Assembly: GCF_014635545.1 (NCBI RefSeq)
Contig: NZ_BMDA01000003.1
Coordinates: 124,001-188,000 of the forward strand
Reading direction: 5' to 3'
Length of the DNA stretch: 64,000 nucleotides
From: Acinetobacter courvalinii
GTDB lineage: Bacteria > Pseudomonadota > Gammaproteobacteria > Pseudomonadales > Moraxellaceae
A program made the translations under genes and the position numbers. The notes under the pieces are model-generated. The model saw only the letters and a list, made by a program, of their open reading frames with translations, had not been told where the DNA came from and ran no database searches. Position 1 is the stretch's first letter. Each line of letters starts with the position of its first letter. Shown here in pieces: positions 35,306 to 45,064 of this stretch.

Positions 35306-36616
35306 TTAAATCTGATTATTTACATCATCATGTTTGGTTTCACGAATCAGTAAAAAGGCGATTAAAGACAGGATCGACGCGCAGCTGAGATATAGGCCCA
35401 CTGCACCCAGACCATAACTTTCAGCCAGTTTGGTCGCAATATAAGGTGCAAAAGAGGCACCGAAAATACCTGCCAGATTAAAGGTTAATGCAGAGCCAGT
35501 ATAACGGACCGAGATGGGAAAAATCTCTGACAGTACGGTACCAATTGGTCCATAGGTTAAACCCATAATCGCAAGACCGATACACAGGAACAAGAACACC
35601 AGCAGTGGATTACCTGAGCCTAATAACGGTGCAAAGCAAAGTCCGAACAAGGCAGAAAGTACACAGACTGCAATCGAAGTGTTTTTACGGCCAAACTTCT
35701 CTGCAAAAATCGCAGAGAGGGGAATAAAGGCAGCAAAACATAAGGTTGCGAATAGTTGTAACACCAGAAACTCACCGCGCGCATAACCGAGTTTGGTGGT
35801 GCCCCAGTTCAAGGCAAAAACCGTGGTGAGATAAAACACCACAAAGGTACAGATGGCTGCGATGGTACCCAGGATTAACATGGGCAAATGTTTGGTCATA
35901 ACTTCCTTGAAAGGAACATTGACTTCTTTTTGCTTATTCAAGACTTTCTGGAAGGCCGGTGTTTCATGCAGCTTTAAACGGATGTACAAGCCAACCAAGA
36001 CCAAGATTGCACTGGCAATAAATGGAATACGCCAGCCCCAGGTCATGAACGCCTGTTCTGTCATAAAAGCATTCAGCAGTAAAAATGAGCCTGTGGCAAG
36101 GATAAAGCCGATCGGTGCACCGAGTTGCGGGAACATGCCATACCAGGCACGTTTGCCTTCTGGTGCATTCTCCGTAGCGAGCAAGACGGCACCGCTCCAT
36201 TCACCACCCAGACCTAAACCTTGTCCTAGACGGCATAAGGCGAGCAGGAGCGGGGCTGCAAGACCAATCTGCGCATAAGTCGGTAACAGACCAATACACA
36301 CTGTTGAAATACCCATGGTCAGCAAGGCAGCCACCAAGGTTGCTTTACGGCCGATCCGGTCACCGAGATGCCCAAACAGTGCCGCACCGATCGGGCGTGC
36401 AATAAAGGCGATGGCAAAGGTTGCCAGTGATTTTAGAACGGCAGCACCATCGCTACTTTCTGGAAAAAATAAATGTGGAAAAATGAGTACAGCGGCTGTG
36501 GCGTAGATATAAAAGTCAAAAAACTCAATCGTGGTACCGACAAGGCTGGCAAATAATACCCGTACTTTTGAATTGCTGGCCACTTCCGGGGTGGCAGTCG
36601 TAGTGCTTGACGACAT
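35306..36616 (-). CDS. MFS transporter, metabolite:H+ symporter (MHS) family
   Basis: A 436-residue 12-TM inner membrane permease. The MHS-type signature is GHLGDRIGRKATLV after TM2, with RLGQGLGLGGEWSGAVLLATENAPEGKRAWYG further on and AEKFGRKNTS in the central loop. The family takes up organic acids and osmolytes such as shikimate, proline/betaine, alpha-ketoglutarate or citrate with protons. The substrate is not defined and no catabolic genes are adjacent. Confidence 0.88.
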   Translation of the reverse strand: MSSSTTTATPEVASNSKVRVLFASLVGTTIEFFDFYIYATAAVLIFPHLFFPESSDGAAVLKSLATFAIAFIARPIGAALFGHLGDRIGRKATLVAALLTMGISTVCIGLLPTYAQIGLAAPLLLALCRLGQGLGLGGEWSGAVLLATENAPEGKRAWYGMFPQLGAPIGFILATGSFLLLNAFMTEQAFMTWGWRIPFIASAILVLVGLYIRLKLHETPAFQKVLNKQKEVNVPFKEVMTKHLPMLILGTIAAICTFVVFYLTTVFALNWGTTKLGYARGEFLVLQLFATLCFAAFIPLSAIFAEKFGRKNTSIAVCVLSALFGLCFAPLLGSGNPLLVFLFLCIGLAIMGLTYGPIGTVLSEIFPISVRYTGSALTFNLAGIFGASFAPYIATKLAESYGLGAVGLYLSCASILSLIAFLLIRETKHDDVNNQI

Positions 36617-36806
36617 ACAAGACCTTCATGTTATTCGTTCAAGAACATATGGGGGCTACTGACATTTCACCAATACTTGCGACAGTGGGTATCTTTAGCC
36701 AGTCACGCAATGTATGGATGAAACGCCAACAGCCCTAATGACTGTCTTGAAAAATTCCTTTTGAATGTGCAGTTTTACTTAGAAAAACTGAATGTTATAT
36801 AAGGAC

Positions 36807-37448
36807 TTATAATACATAACAGTAGATCGCTAAAAAGTGTAATCCTGCCCCTAATAGCACAAAAACATGCCAAATTGCGTGGGTATATCTTACCTTTTTT
36901 AACGCATAAAACAATGTGCCGATGGTATAAGCCAATCCTCCTGCAATTAAGAGTTGTATCGCATCTTTGCTTAGATAACGCTGCATATCATCCATCACCA
37001 GAATGGCGAGCCAGCCCATCAACAGATAGGCTGCCAGAGAAATCTTCTGGAAGCGGTGAATAAAGACCAGCTTAAACAGGGTGCCGATCAGCGCAATGAT
37101 CCATAAGGCAATCAGCAGGTAGTGAGCTTTGGCGGTGGGAATCGCAATACTCAGAAACGGGGTATAGGTGCCAGCAATCAGATAATAAATCGCAGTATGA
37201 TCCAGCTTTTTATACCAGTAGCGTTTACGTTCATCCACTGCAAAGTGATAAAGCATGGAACTGCTGAGTAGCAGTACCAGACTAAAGCCATAGACCCATA
37301 AACTCATCCACTGGCCTAAGGGCAGTGCATGGCCCTTAACGATCAGAAAAATGGAAGCAATCAAAGCAAGGGCAGCACCTAGCCCATGACTATAGGCATT
37401 GATCAGTTCTTCTTTGGGGTCATAGTCCAGCAATGTTTTTGAGTTCAT
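36807..37448 (-). CDS. Hemolysin III / PAQR family membrane protein
   Basis: A 213-residue seven-TM protein. PAQR features are present: EELINAYSHGLGAA near the N-terminus, SSSMLYHFAVDERKRYWYKKLDHTAIYYLIAGTYTPF in the core (Ser, His and Asp for the metal site), and HAIWHVFVLLGAGLHF near the C-terminus. Eukaryotic relatives are ceramidase-like receptors; the bacterial role (YqfA/TrhA) is linked to membrane homeostasis, and the hemolysin name is historical. ATG 37448 (MNSKTLL) is preferred over a TTG at 37475. Confidence 0.88.
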   Translation of the reverse strand: MNSKTLLDYDPKEELINAYSHGLGAALALIASIFLIVKGHALPLGQWMSLWVYGFSLVLLLSSSMLYHFAVDERKRYWYKKLDHTAIYYLIAGTYTPFLSIAIPTAKAHYLLIALWIIALIGTLFKLVFIHRFQKISLAAYLLMGWLAILVMDDMQRYLSKDAIQLLIAGGLAYTIGTLFYALKKVRYTHAIWHVFVLLGAGLHFLAIYCYVL

Positions 37449-37548
37449 CAAGCGATCAGTTGCATAAAAATACAACTGTATCGTAATGCAATTTCCCTTT
37501 TAAAGTAAGACGCTTTAAAATTTAGTTTCTATTTGTCAGGTTTTCATT

Positions 37549-38766
37549 ATGTTTGCGCCGAATTTTTCTTTTGAACAGGAACAGCAGTTTTTCTTGGATA
37601 TCCAGCAATCTATTGAAAATAAAAGCTTTGATCGGCTGATTCTGAGTCAGTACAAAGGGGAGCTGGCACATTTAGAGAAAATCACTTTCCGTATGATTGA
37701 ACTGCAAGGACAGGCAACTTTGTCGTGTTTGTATCACCATACGACACAAGACATCACCAAAAACTATTCGATTACCGAAGGGCTGGAAAAGATTGCTGAA
37801 TTATTGGCACAATCTAAACAGGCCAATTTATTTACCTTGAATCAAGATATTCAGCTCAAGAAAAATAAAAAGAAAGCCATGTTGACCCACCAGAAAAAAC
37901 AGGCAGCAACGGACAAGCTTGAACAACAGCAGCATAATCGTGAAAAGCAGCGTTATGTGCAACAGCAAAGCCTGTTCTTAAAACATCTTGGCATTACCGA
38001 TGAAAAAGGGCAAATCGTGCCTAGCATGGCACGGAAATGGAAACAGATTAATAAATTTATTGAGATCTTTTCGAATGCCTATGAACAGATCGATGCTGCA
38101 CAACAGGAATTAAATATTGTCGATTTTGGTTCGGGTAAAGGTTATTTAACGTTTGCCCTATATGATTATTTACAAGCACAGCAAAAGACGCCTTTAATCA
38201 CTGGGGTGGAGCTGCGTTCCAATCTGGTGGAGTTCTGCCAGCATGTGGCTGATCAGGTCGGTTTTAATCACCTGGACTTTTTTGAAGGTGATGTTCGGAG
38301 CTATCAACCAGAAAAACTGGATGTGATGATTGCATTACATGCCTGTGATATTGCAACGGATTTTGCCATTCATACCGGGATTCGTCTTAATGCATCCATG
38401 ATCATGTGCGCGCCGTGCTGTCATAAAGAGCTACGTCCACAATTACAAAGTCCAGAGGTGTTACAGCCGATGCTTCAGTTTGGCATTCATGCCGGACAGC
38501 AGGCAGAAATGTTGACAGACACCTTACGTGCCTTGTTGCTGAAAGCCTATGGTTATGAAACCAAGGTATTTGAGTTTGTATCTTTGGAACATACCAGCAA
38601 AAATAAAATGATTCTGGCGACCAAGCGCAAAGATATACAACAACCTGATGCTAAAATTATGCAGCAGATTCAAGCCTTAAAAGCGATGTATGGGATTGAA
38701 AAGCAAAGTCTGGAACTGTTATTGCAAGATCAGATGCCAGTCGAGAATATTGGCTGTAAGTGTTAA
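37549..38766 (+). CDS. SAM-dependent methyltransferase (METTL25/GSTCD-like domain)
   Basis: A 405-residue protein. The N-terminal ~150 residues are a charged Gln/Lys-rich region. The C-terminal Rossmann methyltransferase domain has motif I VDFGSGKGYLTFAL (about 191-204), an acidic loop TGVELR, and the family-specific ALHACDIATDFAI followed by CAPCCHKEL, a Cys-rich motif shared with Methyltransf_32/METTL25-type enzymes. Substrate unknown (RNA or protein). A GNAT gene starts 17 bases after the stop. Confidence 0.8.
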   Translation: MFAPNFSFEQEQQFFLDIQQSIENKSFDRLILSQYKGELAHLEKITFRMIELQGQATLSCLYHHTTQDITKNYSITEGLEKIAELLAQSKQANLFTLNQDIQLKKNKKKAMLTHQKKQAATDKLEQQQHNREKQRYVQQQSLFLKHLGITDEKGQIVPSMARKWKQINKFIEIFSNAYEQIDAAQQELNIVDFGSGKGYLTFALYDYLQAQQKTPLITGVELRSNLVEFCQHVADQVGFNHLDFFEGDVRSYQPEKLDVMIALHACDIATDFAIHTGIRLNASMIMCAPCCHKELRPQLQSPEVLQPMLQFGIHAGQQAEMLTDTLRALLLKAYGYETKVFEFVSLEHTSKNKMILATKRKDIQQPDAKIMQQIQALKAMYGIEKQSLELLLQDQMPVENIGCKC

Positions 38767-38783
38767 TTAAAACAGAGAAAACG

Positions 38784-39212
38784 ATGTATCAAGTCAAACA
38801 GGGCATTTGGGATCAATTACAGCACGATGCGAAATTGATCCGGACATTGGTTTTTATTCAGGAGCAAGGCATTGCGGAAGCAGATGAGTGGGATGAGCAA
38901 GATGCGATCTCACAACACTTCGTCCTTTATGATCAGGATCAGCCGATTGCGACAGCACGATTATTAAAAAATAATAGTGTGGGGCGAGTTGCAGTACTGA
39001 AGGCTTATCGGGGGCAAGGTCTTGGCCAAATGATCATGCAAGAGATTCTGGCTTATGCACGACAGCAGCAGCGTGAATTTCTGCATTTATCCTCACAAGT
39101 GCATGCGATTTCATTTTACGAACAGCTTGGATTTGCAGTGCAAGGCGAGGCATATGATGAATGTGGTATTCCTCATATTGAGATGATCATGCCGATTACA
39201 GCAAAGGTCTAA
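38784..39212 (+). CDS. GNAT N-acetyltransferase
   Basis: A 142-residue acetyl-CoA transferase resembling the YjcF/ElaA-like group. The N-terminus has RTLVFIQEQGIAEADEWDEQD. The acetyl-CoA loop is VAVLKAYRGQGLGQMIM, and the C-terminal SSQVHAISFYEQLGF is typical. ATG 38784 is chosen; the GTG at 38760 would overlap the methyltransferase and lacks family support. It is probably co-transcribed with the methyltransferase upstream. Confidence 0.83.
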   Translation: MYQVKQGIWDQLQHDAKLIRTLVFIQEQGIAEADEWDEQDAISQHFVLYDQDQPIATARLLKNNSVGRVAVLKAYRGQGLGQMIMQEILAYARQQQREFLHLSSQVHAISFYEQLGFAVQGEAYDECGIPHIEMIMPITAKV

Positions 39213-39238
39213 GCTGTCATTGACATTCATTGATCTGA

Positions 39239-39469
39239 TTACTGCTTAGATTGCTCCGCCACTTCGGAACTGGCCGGAGCAGCTTCCTGAGCATGCGCTT
39301 TCTGTTGCTGTGCCTTGCGTTGCGCGCCAGGCATATAATCAGGTTCTTGGGTCATCGCTAAATAGAAAAAACTTAAAAAAATGGTACTGAGTACCCCAAC
39401 AATGATGACAAATTTCCATCCCAATACGGTTTCATTTGAATCTTTTTGTGGGGATGGCTGCTTATTCAT
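39239..39469 (-). CDS. Small single-TM protein (paralog of 40571-40792)
   Basis: Not recognised. A 76-residue protein with a short charged N-terminus, one TM (about 20-42) and a Gln/Ala/Glu-rich tail. The segment W-K-x-x-I-I..F-x-x-x-FYLAM..EPDYMP is shared with the small protein at 40571-40792, so the two are paralogs. The N-terminus probably faces the cytoplasm. ATG 39469 has GGGA about eight bases upstream. It ends just after the converging GNAT gene. Confidence 0.72.
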   Translation of the reverse strand: MNKQPSPQKDSNETVLGWKFVIIVGVLSTIFLSFFYLAMTQEPDYMPGAQRKAQQQKAHAQEAAPASSEVAEQSKQ

Positions 39470-39649
39470 AATCAATTCCCAAATAAATAAAAAATAAAAG
39501 CAGATTTTGCGCCTTTTTCGCTGCTGTTGCCAAGTCTAAAATAGCAATGTGAATCCTGTTGAGTTAACGGGACAGTCTAAAAGGAAAATATTCTGGAGAT
39601 ATGGCGGGTGGATCAGCATGACCACGCTGATCCTGTCTTAATATCGGAT

Positions 39650-40504
39650 TTAAAGTTTGTTCCAGTCTTCGATGGCCTGTAAGCCAACATCTAAACCTAC
39701 ATCATAGCTATAGCGGATTTTGGCCTTATTCTTGGTCAGTCGGCCTGCCATATTTTTCAGATCGGGTGGGCAGACTTCCAGAATTTTTTGTCCTGATGGG
39801 GTGCGCACAAACTGAACCGAATCATTATAACGTTGTGTTCTGGACAATAGACTTTGTGCAAAGCCGTGATTTTGTTTGAACAGATATTTTGCAAGGAACT
39901 GATCGCCTTTGCTGCCCGCTTTATAATAATTCTGGGGACGGGTTCGTACGACCATCAATTTGGAAACATCATGCTGTTGTGCTGCCCAAAGTACCGGCAA
40001 GGCGTCTGCTACACCCCCATCGAAATAAGGCTCTCCAAACACCTCAACGGCTTGGCGTGTCAGTACCGGAATGGAGCTAGAGGCTCTTAGGCCATCCAGA
40101 ATATTGTCTTTTGAAGCTTTAATATAGGTAGCTTCGCCGGTAATGGCGTGGGTGAGGACCATATAGAATTCAGGATGATTGGCAAATAAATGTGCCTGAT
40201 TCAGTGGATGTTCGCTTTCCACGACATCCCACATCCATTTTAAATCGAGCAGGTCACCGCCTTTGAAAAAACGGCCATAATGAATAAATTCTTTTCGAAG
40301 CGAATGATCTAAGTAGATCTGTAGGGTACGGCCTTGTTGTGCAGCCAGATAGTTGGCGACATTGGTTGAGCCAGAAGAAACACCAACACAGAGATCGAAG
40401 GGATTAAACTGTTGCTGTAAAAATGCATCTAGGACACCGCTGGTGAATGCACCGCGCATTCCACCACCTTCAACAACCAGTGCCTGACGATTTTGTTGAA
40501 GCAT
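39650..40504 (-). CDS. Patatin-like phospholipase
   Basis: A 284-residue patatin-domain acyl hydrolase. The oxyanion loop is VVEGGGMRGAFTSGV (about 10-24), the nucleophile Ser is in GVSSGS, and the catalytic Asp is in PYFDGGVADALP, so the Ser-Asp dyad is intact. No signal peptide is seen. The family hydrolyses phospholipids or neutral lipids (RssA/YjjU-like). I chose ATG 40504 (MLQQNRQALVVEGGG), with GAG about eight bases upstream; an in-frame ATG at 40534 lies inside a 14-bp dyad and is less likely. Confidence 0.82.
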   Translation of the reverse strand: MLQQNRQALVVEGGGMRGAFTSGVLDAFLQQQFNPFDLCVGVSSGSTNVANYLAAQQGRTLQIYLDHSLRKEFIHYGRFFKGGDLLDLKWMWDVVESEHPLNQAHLFANHPEFYMVLTHAITGEATYIKASKDNILDGLRASSSIPVLTRQAVEVFGEPYFDGGVADALPVLWAAQQHDVSKLMVVRTRPQNYYKAGSKGDQFLAKYLFKQNHGFAQSLLSRTQRYNDSVQFVRTPSGQKILEVCPPDLKNMAGRLTKNKAKIRYSYDVGLDVGLQAIEDWNKL

Positions 40505-40518
40505 TGAATATCTCGAAT

Positions 40519-40557
40519 AATATGATAAATCCATGTTTTACACGGATTTATCATATT
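40519..40557. promoter_or_regulatory. 14-bp inverted repeat upstream of the patatin gene
   Basis: AATATGATAAATCC (40519-40532) and GGATTTATCATATT (40544-40557) are perfect complements with an 11-base spacer. The dyad lies 15 bases upstream of the chosen patatin start, where an operator or leader hairpin would act. Confidence 0.65.
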
Positions 40558-40570
40558 CCACAATAACACT

Positions 40571-40792
40571 TTAGTGATTGTGCTGGTGGTTTTCCATGCT
40601 AGTTTCAGACATCATGGATGATTGTGACATTTCAGACTGAGGTGCCACTTTATTTTTGTTCATCGGCATATAATCTGGCTCGTTATTCATGGCTAAATAG
40701 AAAACCACCATAAAAATAAAGCTTAGAATACAGGTGATAATTAATGCTTTCCAACCCCACGGTGAGGTTTCTGGACAGAGTTTCTCAGACAT
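40571..40792 (-). CDS. Small single-TM protein (paralog of 39239-39469)
   Basis: Not recognised. A 73-residue protein: short N-terminus (MSEKLCPETSPWGWK), one TM (about 15-37) ending FYLAM, then EPDYMP and a Met/Ser/His-rich tail (MMSETSMENHQHNH) that could bind metal ions. It shares the TM and the EPDYMP motif with the gene at 39239-39469. ATG 40792 has GGA upstream; the longer reading frame to 40927 has no support. Confidence 0.7.
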   Translation of the reverse strand: MSEKLCPETSPWGWKALIITCILSFIFMVVFYLAMNNEPDYMPMNKNKVAPQSEMSQSSMMSETSMENHQHNH

Positions 40793-40895
40793 AAGATAGT
40801 TCCAAAGGACAAAAAAATTAAAGCAAAACTGTTGGTGGTTATAGCATAAATCGTGACGTAATGCTCGTAAGTTTTGCTGGCGTGCCATTGAAAAA

Positions 40896-40933
40896 AGAAA
40901 AAAGCCCGTACAGACAACGAGTTCCATACGGGC
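40896..40933 (-). terminator. Terminator after the beta-oxidation operon
   Basis: GCCCGTA and TACGGGC pair around a 17-18 base loop, followed on the minus strand by a T-run, 27 bases past the multifunctional enzyme stop. Confidence 0.8.
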
Positions 40934-40959
40934 TGATCTGCAACGCAGAGAGCATAAAA

Positions 40960-43095
40960 TTATTGAATGATTTCTTTTCTCTGCGCGAGGTCTTTTAAGC
41001 GTTGTGGTGGCGCAAAACGTTCACCATATTGGTCTGCCAGTTGTTGAGCACGTTGCAAGGATTGCTCAATCCCGTTTTGATTCAGGAATTGAATCGCTCC
41101 ACCTGTCCACGGTGCAAAACCGATTCCAAAAATTGAACCGACATTGGCATCAATCACAGACTCTAAAACACCTTCTTCATAGCAGCGTAAAGTATCCAGC
41201 GCCTGTACAAACAAGAAGCGGTCAATCATGTCCTGTTCCGAAATACTGTTGTCTTTCTGCCAACGGCTGAGTCCATCCCATAAATGCTTTTTGCCATTTT
41301 CAGGATAGTCGTAGAAACCGGCACCTGCGGCCTTACCTTTACGATTCAACTCGTGAATCATGGTATGCACCACGTCATCGACAGGGGTTTTCGGTAAATC
41401 TTTACCTTCAGCTTGCAAGGCTTTACGGGTTTCGCTAGCAACGTGTTCAGTCAAGCTTAAAGAGACTTCGTCCTGAATCGCGAGTGGACCTACAGGCATA
41501 CCAGCTTTCAATGCCGCCATTTCAATTTTGGCTGGATGTACGCCTTCTGCAAGTAAACGCATCCCTTCCTGAATAAAGGTTCCGAACACACGGCTGGTAA
41601 AGAAACCGCGGCTGTCATTGACGACAATTGGGGTTTTGGCAATTTGCTGCACAAAGTCATAGGCTTTCGCTAAGGTATCCGCAGAAGTCTCTTTGCCTTT
41701 AATAATTTCAACCAGTTGCATCTTATCTACTGGACTAAAGAAGTGTAGGCCAATGAACTTCTGAGCATCTTTGCTTGCTGTCGCCAAACCTGTGATTGGC
41801 AGGGTCGAGGTATTCGATGCAAAGATGCCACCTTCAGCCAAATATTGTTCAGCTTCCTGAGTCACTTTGGCTTTTAATTCCTGATTCTCAAACACCGCTT
41901 CGATGATCAGATCACAGCCTTGCAGATCAGCTGCATCAGCGGTTGCCGTAATCAGCGCTAAAACCTGGTCACGTTTTTCTGCGGTCATACGACCTTGAGA
42001 AACACGCTTGTCCAAAAGTTTTTGTGAATAAGCTTTGCCTTTCTCTGCATTTTCAACTGATACATCTTTCAGGATCACAGGGATGCCTTTGATTGCGGTT
42101 GAATAGGCAATGCCTGCACCCATCATACCCGCACCTAACACACCCACTTTAGTCGCTTGCCATTTTGCAACATCCGCAGGGCGGCTTACACCCGACTTGA
42201 TGGCATTGAGGCCATGCCAGAAGGTACCGATCATATTTTTGGAAATCTGGCCGACAGTAAGTTGCGTAAAGTAACGCGACTCAATACGTAAGGCAGTATC
42301 AACATCAACCTGCCCACCTTCTACTGCTGCCGCCATGATCGCTTCAGGCGCAGGGTAGCAACCTTTGGTTTTATCACGTAGTATTGCAGGCGCAATGGCA
42401 AGTACTTGTGCTACAGCAGGGGTTTTCGGATCGCCACCCGGAATTTTGTAGCCTTTAACATCAAAAGGTTGCTGTGACTTTGGATTGGCTTTGACCCAGG
42501 CAATCGCCTTATCTAACAGCTCTTGCTCATTCTCGGCGGTGTCATGCACTAAACCGAGTGATTTTGCTTTATCGACACCAAATTGCTTGCCTTCCATTAG
42601 GAACGGAAATGCATTTTGCAGGCCAAGTAAACGTACCATACGCACGATACCACCACCGCCTGGCAGCAAACCTAAAGTGACTTCAGGCAAACCAAACTTG
42701 GTTTTTGGATCATTGATGGCAATACGGTAATGACAGCCTAGAGCAATTTCCCAACCGCCACCGAGCGCCGTACCATTTAAGGCCGCAACAACAGGTACGC
42801 CTAAAGTTTCAATCGCACGTAAGTCGCCTTTGAGCTCTTCAATCATCTTGAAAAATTCAGTGGCATGTTCAGGCTGAACCTGAATCAGTTCATCCAGGTC
42901 TCCACCAGCAAAAAAGGTTTTCTTGGCAGAACGGAAAATAATGCCTTTCAGATCCGTTTCTGTTTTGAGCTTTTGACTGACTTGTTGGAGTGACTCACGG
43001 AATTCTGAATTCATGGTGTTGGCAGATTGACCCGATGAATCAAGGGTAAGAATTACAATATTGTCAGCGTTTTTTTCGTATTTAATAGCGCTCAT
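40960..43095 (-). CDS. Multifunctional beta-oxidation enzyme, enoyl-CoA hydratase / 3-hydroxyacyl-CoA dehydrogenase
   Basis: A 711-residue FadB/FadJ-type protein. The N-terminal crotonase domain (about 1-190) has FAGGDLDEL and LNGTALGGGWEIALGCHYRIA with the oxyanion glycines, and GLPEVTLGLLPGGGG. The NAD-binding domain (about 318-500) starts VGVLGAGMMGAGIAY, with ASNTSTLPI and GLHFFSPVDKM; the C-terminal dehydrogenase domain has NDSRGFFTSR and GFYDYPENGKK. It converts enoyl-CoA to 3-ketoacyl-CoA. AAGGAG seven bases before ATG 43095 sets the start; the gene follows the thiolase by ten bases. The gene order (thiolase first) is opposite to fadBA in E. coli. Confidence 0.93.
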   Translation of the reverse strand: MSAIKYEKNADNIVILTLDSSGQSANTMNSEFRESLQQVSQKLKTETDLKGIIFRSAKKTFFAGGDLDELIQVQPEHATEFFKMIEELKGDLRAIETLGVPVVAALNGTALGGGWEIALGCHYRIAINDPKTKFGLPEVTLGLLPGGGGIVRMVRLLGLQNAFPFLMEGKQFGVDKAKSLGLVHDTAENEQELLDKAIAWVKANPKSQQPFDVKGYKIPGGDPKTPAVAQVLAIAPAILRDKTKGCYPAPEAIMAAAVEGGQVDVDTALRIESRYFTQLTVGQISKNMIGTFWHGLNAIKSGVSRPADVAKWQATKVGVLGAGMMGAGIAYSTAIKGIPVILKDVSVENAEKGKAYSQKLLDKRVSQGRMTAEKRDQVLALITATADAADLQGCDLIIEAVFENQELKAKVTQEAEQYLAEGGIFASNTSTLPITGLATASKDAQKFIGLHFFSPVDKMQLVEIIKGKETSADTLAKAYDFVQQIAKTPIVVNDSRGFFTSRVFGTFIQEGMRLLAEGVHPAKIEMAALKAGMPVGPLAIQDEVSLSLTEHVASETRKALQAEGKDLPKTPVDDVVHTMIHELNRKGKAAGAGFYDYPENGKKHLWDGLSRWQKDNSISEQDMIDRFLFVQALDTLRCYEEGVLESVIDANVGSIFGIGFAPWTGGAIQFLNQNGIEQSLQRAQQLADQYGERFAPPQRLKDLAQRKEIIQ

Positions 43096-43105
43096 GTTGT
43101 GCTCC

Positions 43106-44311
43106 TTACACCAACTCAATAATGGTGGCGATCCCCATTCCACCACCGACACACAATGTGGCCAAACCACGTTTTTTACCTTGACGCTCTAATTCATCTA
43201 GCAAGGTGCCTAAAATCATGGCGCCCGTTGCACCGAGTGGATGACCCATCGCAATTGCACCGCCATTGACATTGACTTTCTCAGCTGGAACCTTGAGCTC
43301 ATTGATAAAACGCATCACTACGGCAGCAAAGGCTTCATTCACTTCAAACAGGTCAATATCATCAATCGTTAAGCCAGCTTTGGCCAAGGCTTTACGCGCA
43401 GCAGGCGCAGGACCTGTCAGCATAATGGTTGGATCGGTACCGACCAATGCCGTTGCCAATACTTTGGCACGTGGTTTTAAGCCTTGTTCTTTCACTGCTT
43501 TTTCAGAAGCCAGTAACACTACTGCAGCCCCATCGACGATGCCTGAGGAGTTACCTGCATGATGAACATGGTTAATTTTTTGTGCTTCTGGGTACTTCTG
43601 TAAGGCAACGGCGTCAAAGCCCATTTGTCCCATCATTTCAAAGCTGGCATTCAGTTTTGCCAAACCTTCAACGGTGGTATTGCCTTTAATAAATTCATCT
43701 TTTTCCAAGATCAGTACACCTGAATGATCTTTGACAGGCACCACGGATTTATCGAAATAGCCATTGGCTTGAGCTGCAGCTGCTTTTTGTTGTGAACCGA
43801 CTGCAAAAGCATCGACATCTTCACGACTATAACCATCTAAAGTGGCAATTAAATCTGCCCCAACGCCTTGTGGTACAAAAGACGATTTTAAGTTAGTTTC
43901 AGGATCAAGTGCCCAAGGACCGCCATCAGAACCCATTGGAATACGAGACATCGATTCCACACCACCTGCAACGACTACATCTTCCCAACCAGAACGGACT
44001 TTTTGTGCGGCCAAGTTGACAGCCTCTAAACCAGATGCACAGAAACGGTTAATTTGCACACCAGCAACATCATCATTCCAGCCCGCTGCAATCGCTGCGG
44101 TTTTAGCAATATCACCGCCTTGGTCTGCAATCGGAGTAACGCAGCCTAAAACGATATCATCGACTTTTGAAGTATCGAGCTGATGGCGTTGTTGTAATTC
44201 ATTCAATAATGATGTGAGTAATGTAATCGGTTTGACTTCATGCAGTGAGCCATCTTTTTTTCCTTTTCCGCGTGGCGTGCGAATGGCATCAATAATGTAG
44301 GCCTCGCTCAT
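43106..44311 (-). CDS. Acetyl-CoA acyltransferase (thiolase)
   Basis: A 401-residue thiolase that partners the multifunctional enzyme. The nucleophile Cys is in [13 protein letters not shown] (about 92), the catalytic His in [15 protein letters not shown], and the second Cys in [10 protein letters not shown]. The N-terminal [13 protein letters not shown] is typical of the FadI/acetyl-CoA C-acetyltransferase group. ATG 44311 has AGGA seven bases upstream. Its role is the cleavage of 3-ketoacyl-CoA, giving acetyl-CoA; chain-length specificity is undetermined. Confidence 0.93.
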   Translation of the reverse strand: MSEAYIIDAIRTPRGKGKKDGSLHEVKPITLLTSLLNELQQRHQLDTSKVDDIVLGCVTPIADQGGDIAKTAAIAAGWNDDVAGVQINRFCASGLEAVNLAAQKVRSGWEDVVVAGGVESMSRIPMGSDGGPWALDPETNLKSSFVPQGVGADLIATLDGYSREDVDAFAVGSQQKAAAAQANGYFDKSVVPVKDHSGVLILEKDEFIKGNTTVEGLAKLNASFEMMGQMGFDAVALQKYPEAQKINHVHHAGNSSGIVDGAAVVLLASEKAVKEQGLKPRAKVLATALVGTDPTIMLTGPAPAARKALAKAGLTIDDIDLFEVNEAFAAVVMRFINELKVPAEKVNVNGGAIAMGHPLGATGAMILGTLLDELERQGKKRGLATLCVGGGMGIATIIELV

Positions 44312-44484
44312 AGGTTTTCCTTGTATCACCTTAAAATTGTTGTTTATCGAGTGTACTCAATTTAAAGGTCAGTGCAATGATGATAAACGTTGGCAAGTTT
44401 GATGTTTTTCGCCAATTTCTCAGCTTGCAGTAAAAATCATTTTTTCTTTATGATGGAAATTCAGGCCATAGCTCAAGATTTCAA

Positions 44485-45027
44485 ATGAAATTTATCAATA
44501 TTGTGGGAACATCTGCTGCTGGGAAAACGACTTTTGCCCGTCATCTCGCGCAAAAGCTAGGTTTGTCGCATATTGAGATGGATGATCTATTTTGGCTGGA
44601 TAACTGGCAGGAAACGCCAGATCATGAGTTTTTTGCTAAATTACAAAGTCAAATTGATCAGGCACCTCGAGGATGGGTACTTGATGGTAATTATTCTCGA
44701 ACACTGGATTTAAAGCTTAAATATATTGATACGATTATTTGGCTGGATTATTCATTTTCGTTAAATCTGTACCGCTCAGTTAAACGAGCAATTAGTCGAG
44801 CGCTGACACAAAAAAGATTATGGGAAAATTCCAATAATCGAGAGAGTTTCAAAACCAGTTTTTTATCTAAGGACTCTATTATTTTATGGATGATTACCCA
44901 TCATGCTCAAAATCGTAAAAAGTATTTAGCTATGATCAACGATCCTCAGTATCAACATATCCAGTTTATACGTTTGGCTTCGCCAAAACAGGCCGCAATA
45001 TTTTTAAAGCAAATTAAGGCAAATTGA
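44485..45027 (+). CDS. P-loop kinase, FlaR/topology-modulation-like
   Basis: A 180-residue nucleotide-binding protein. The P-loop is GTSAAGKTTFAR (about 8-19); IEMDDLFWLDNWQ is typical of the small AAA/adenylate-kinase-like family often labelled DNA topology modulation protein. RGWVLDGNYSRTLD and DTIIWLDYSFSLNLYR follow the same pattern. The true substrate is unknown, and the label should be treated as a family name only. Confidence 0.75.
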   Translation: MKFINIVGTSAAGKTTFARHLAQKLGLSHIEMDDLFWLDNWQETPDHEFFAKLQSQIDQAPRGWVLDGNYSRTLDLKLKYIDTIIWLDYSFSLNLYRSVKRAISRALTQKRLWENSNNRESFKTSFLSKDSIILWMITHHAQNRKKYLAMINDPQYQHIQFIRLASPKQAAIFLKQIKAN

Positions 45028-45064
45028 TGCATATCAAAACAACAGCCCTGTGCTTGTTCAGGCA

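Noticed and set aside
43096-43170. Extended start of the multifunctional beta-oxidation enzyme
   Set aside because: The extension overlaps the thiolase 3' end; AAGGAG directly precedes ATG 43095 and the family begins there.
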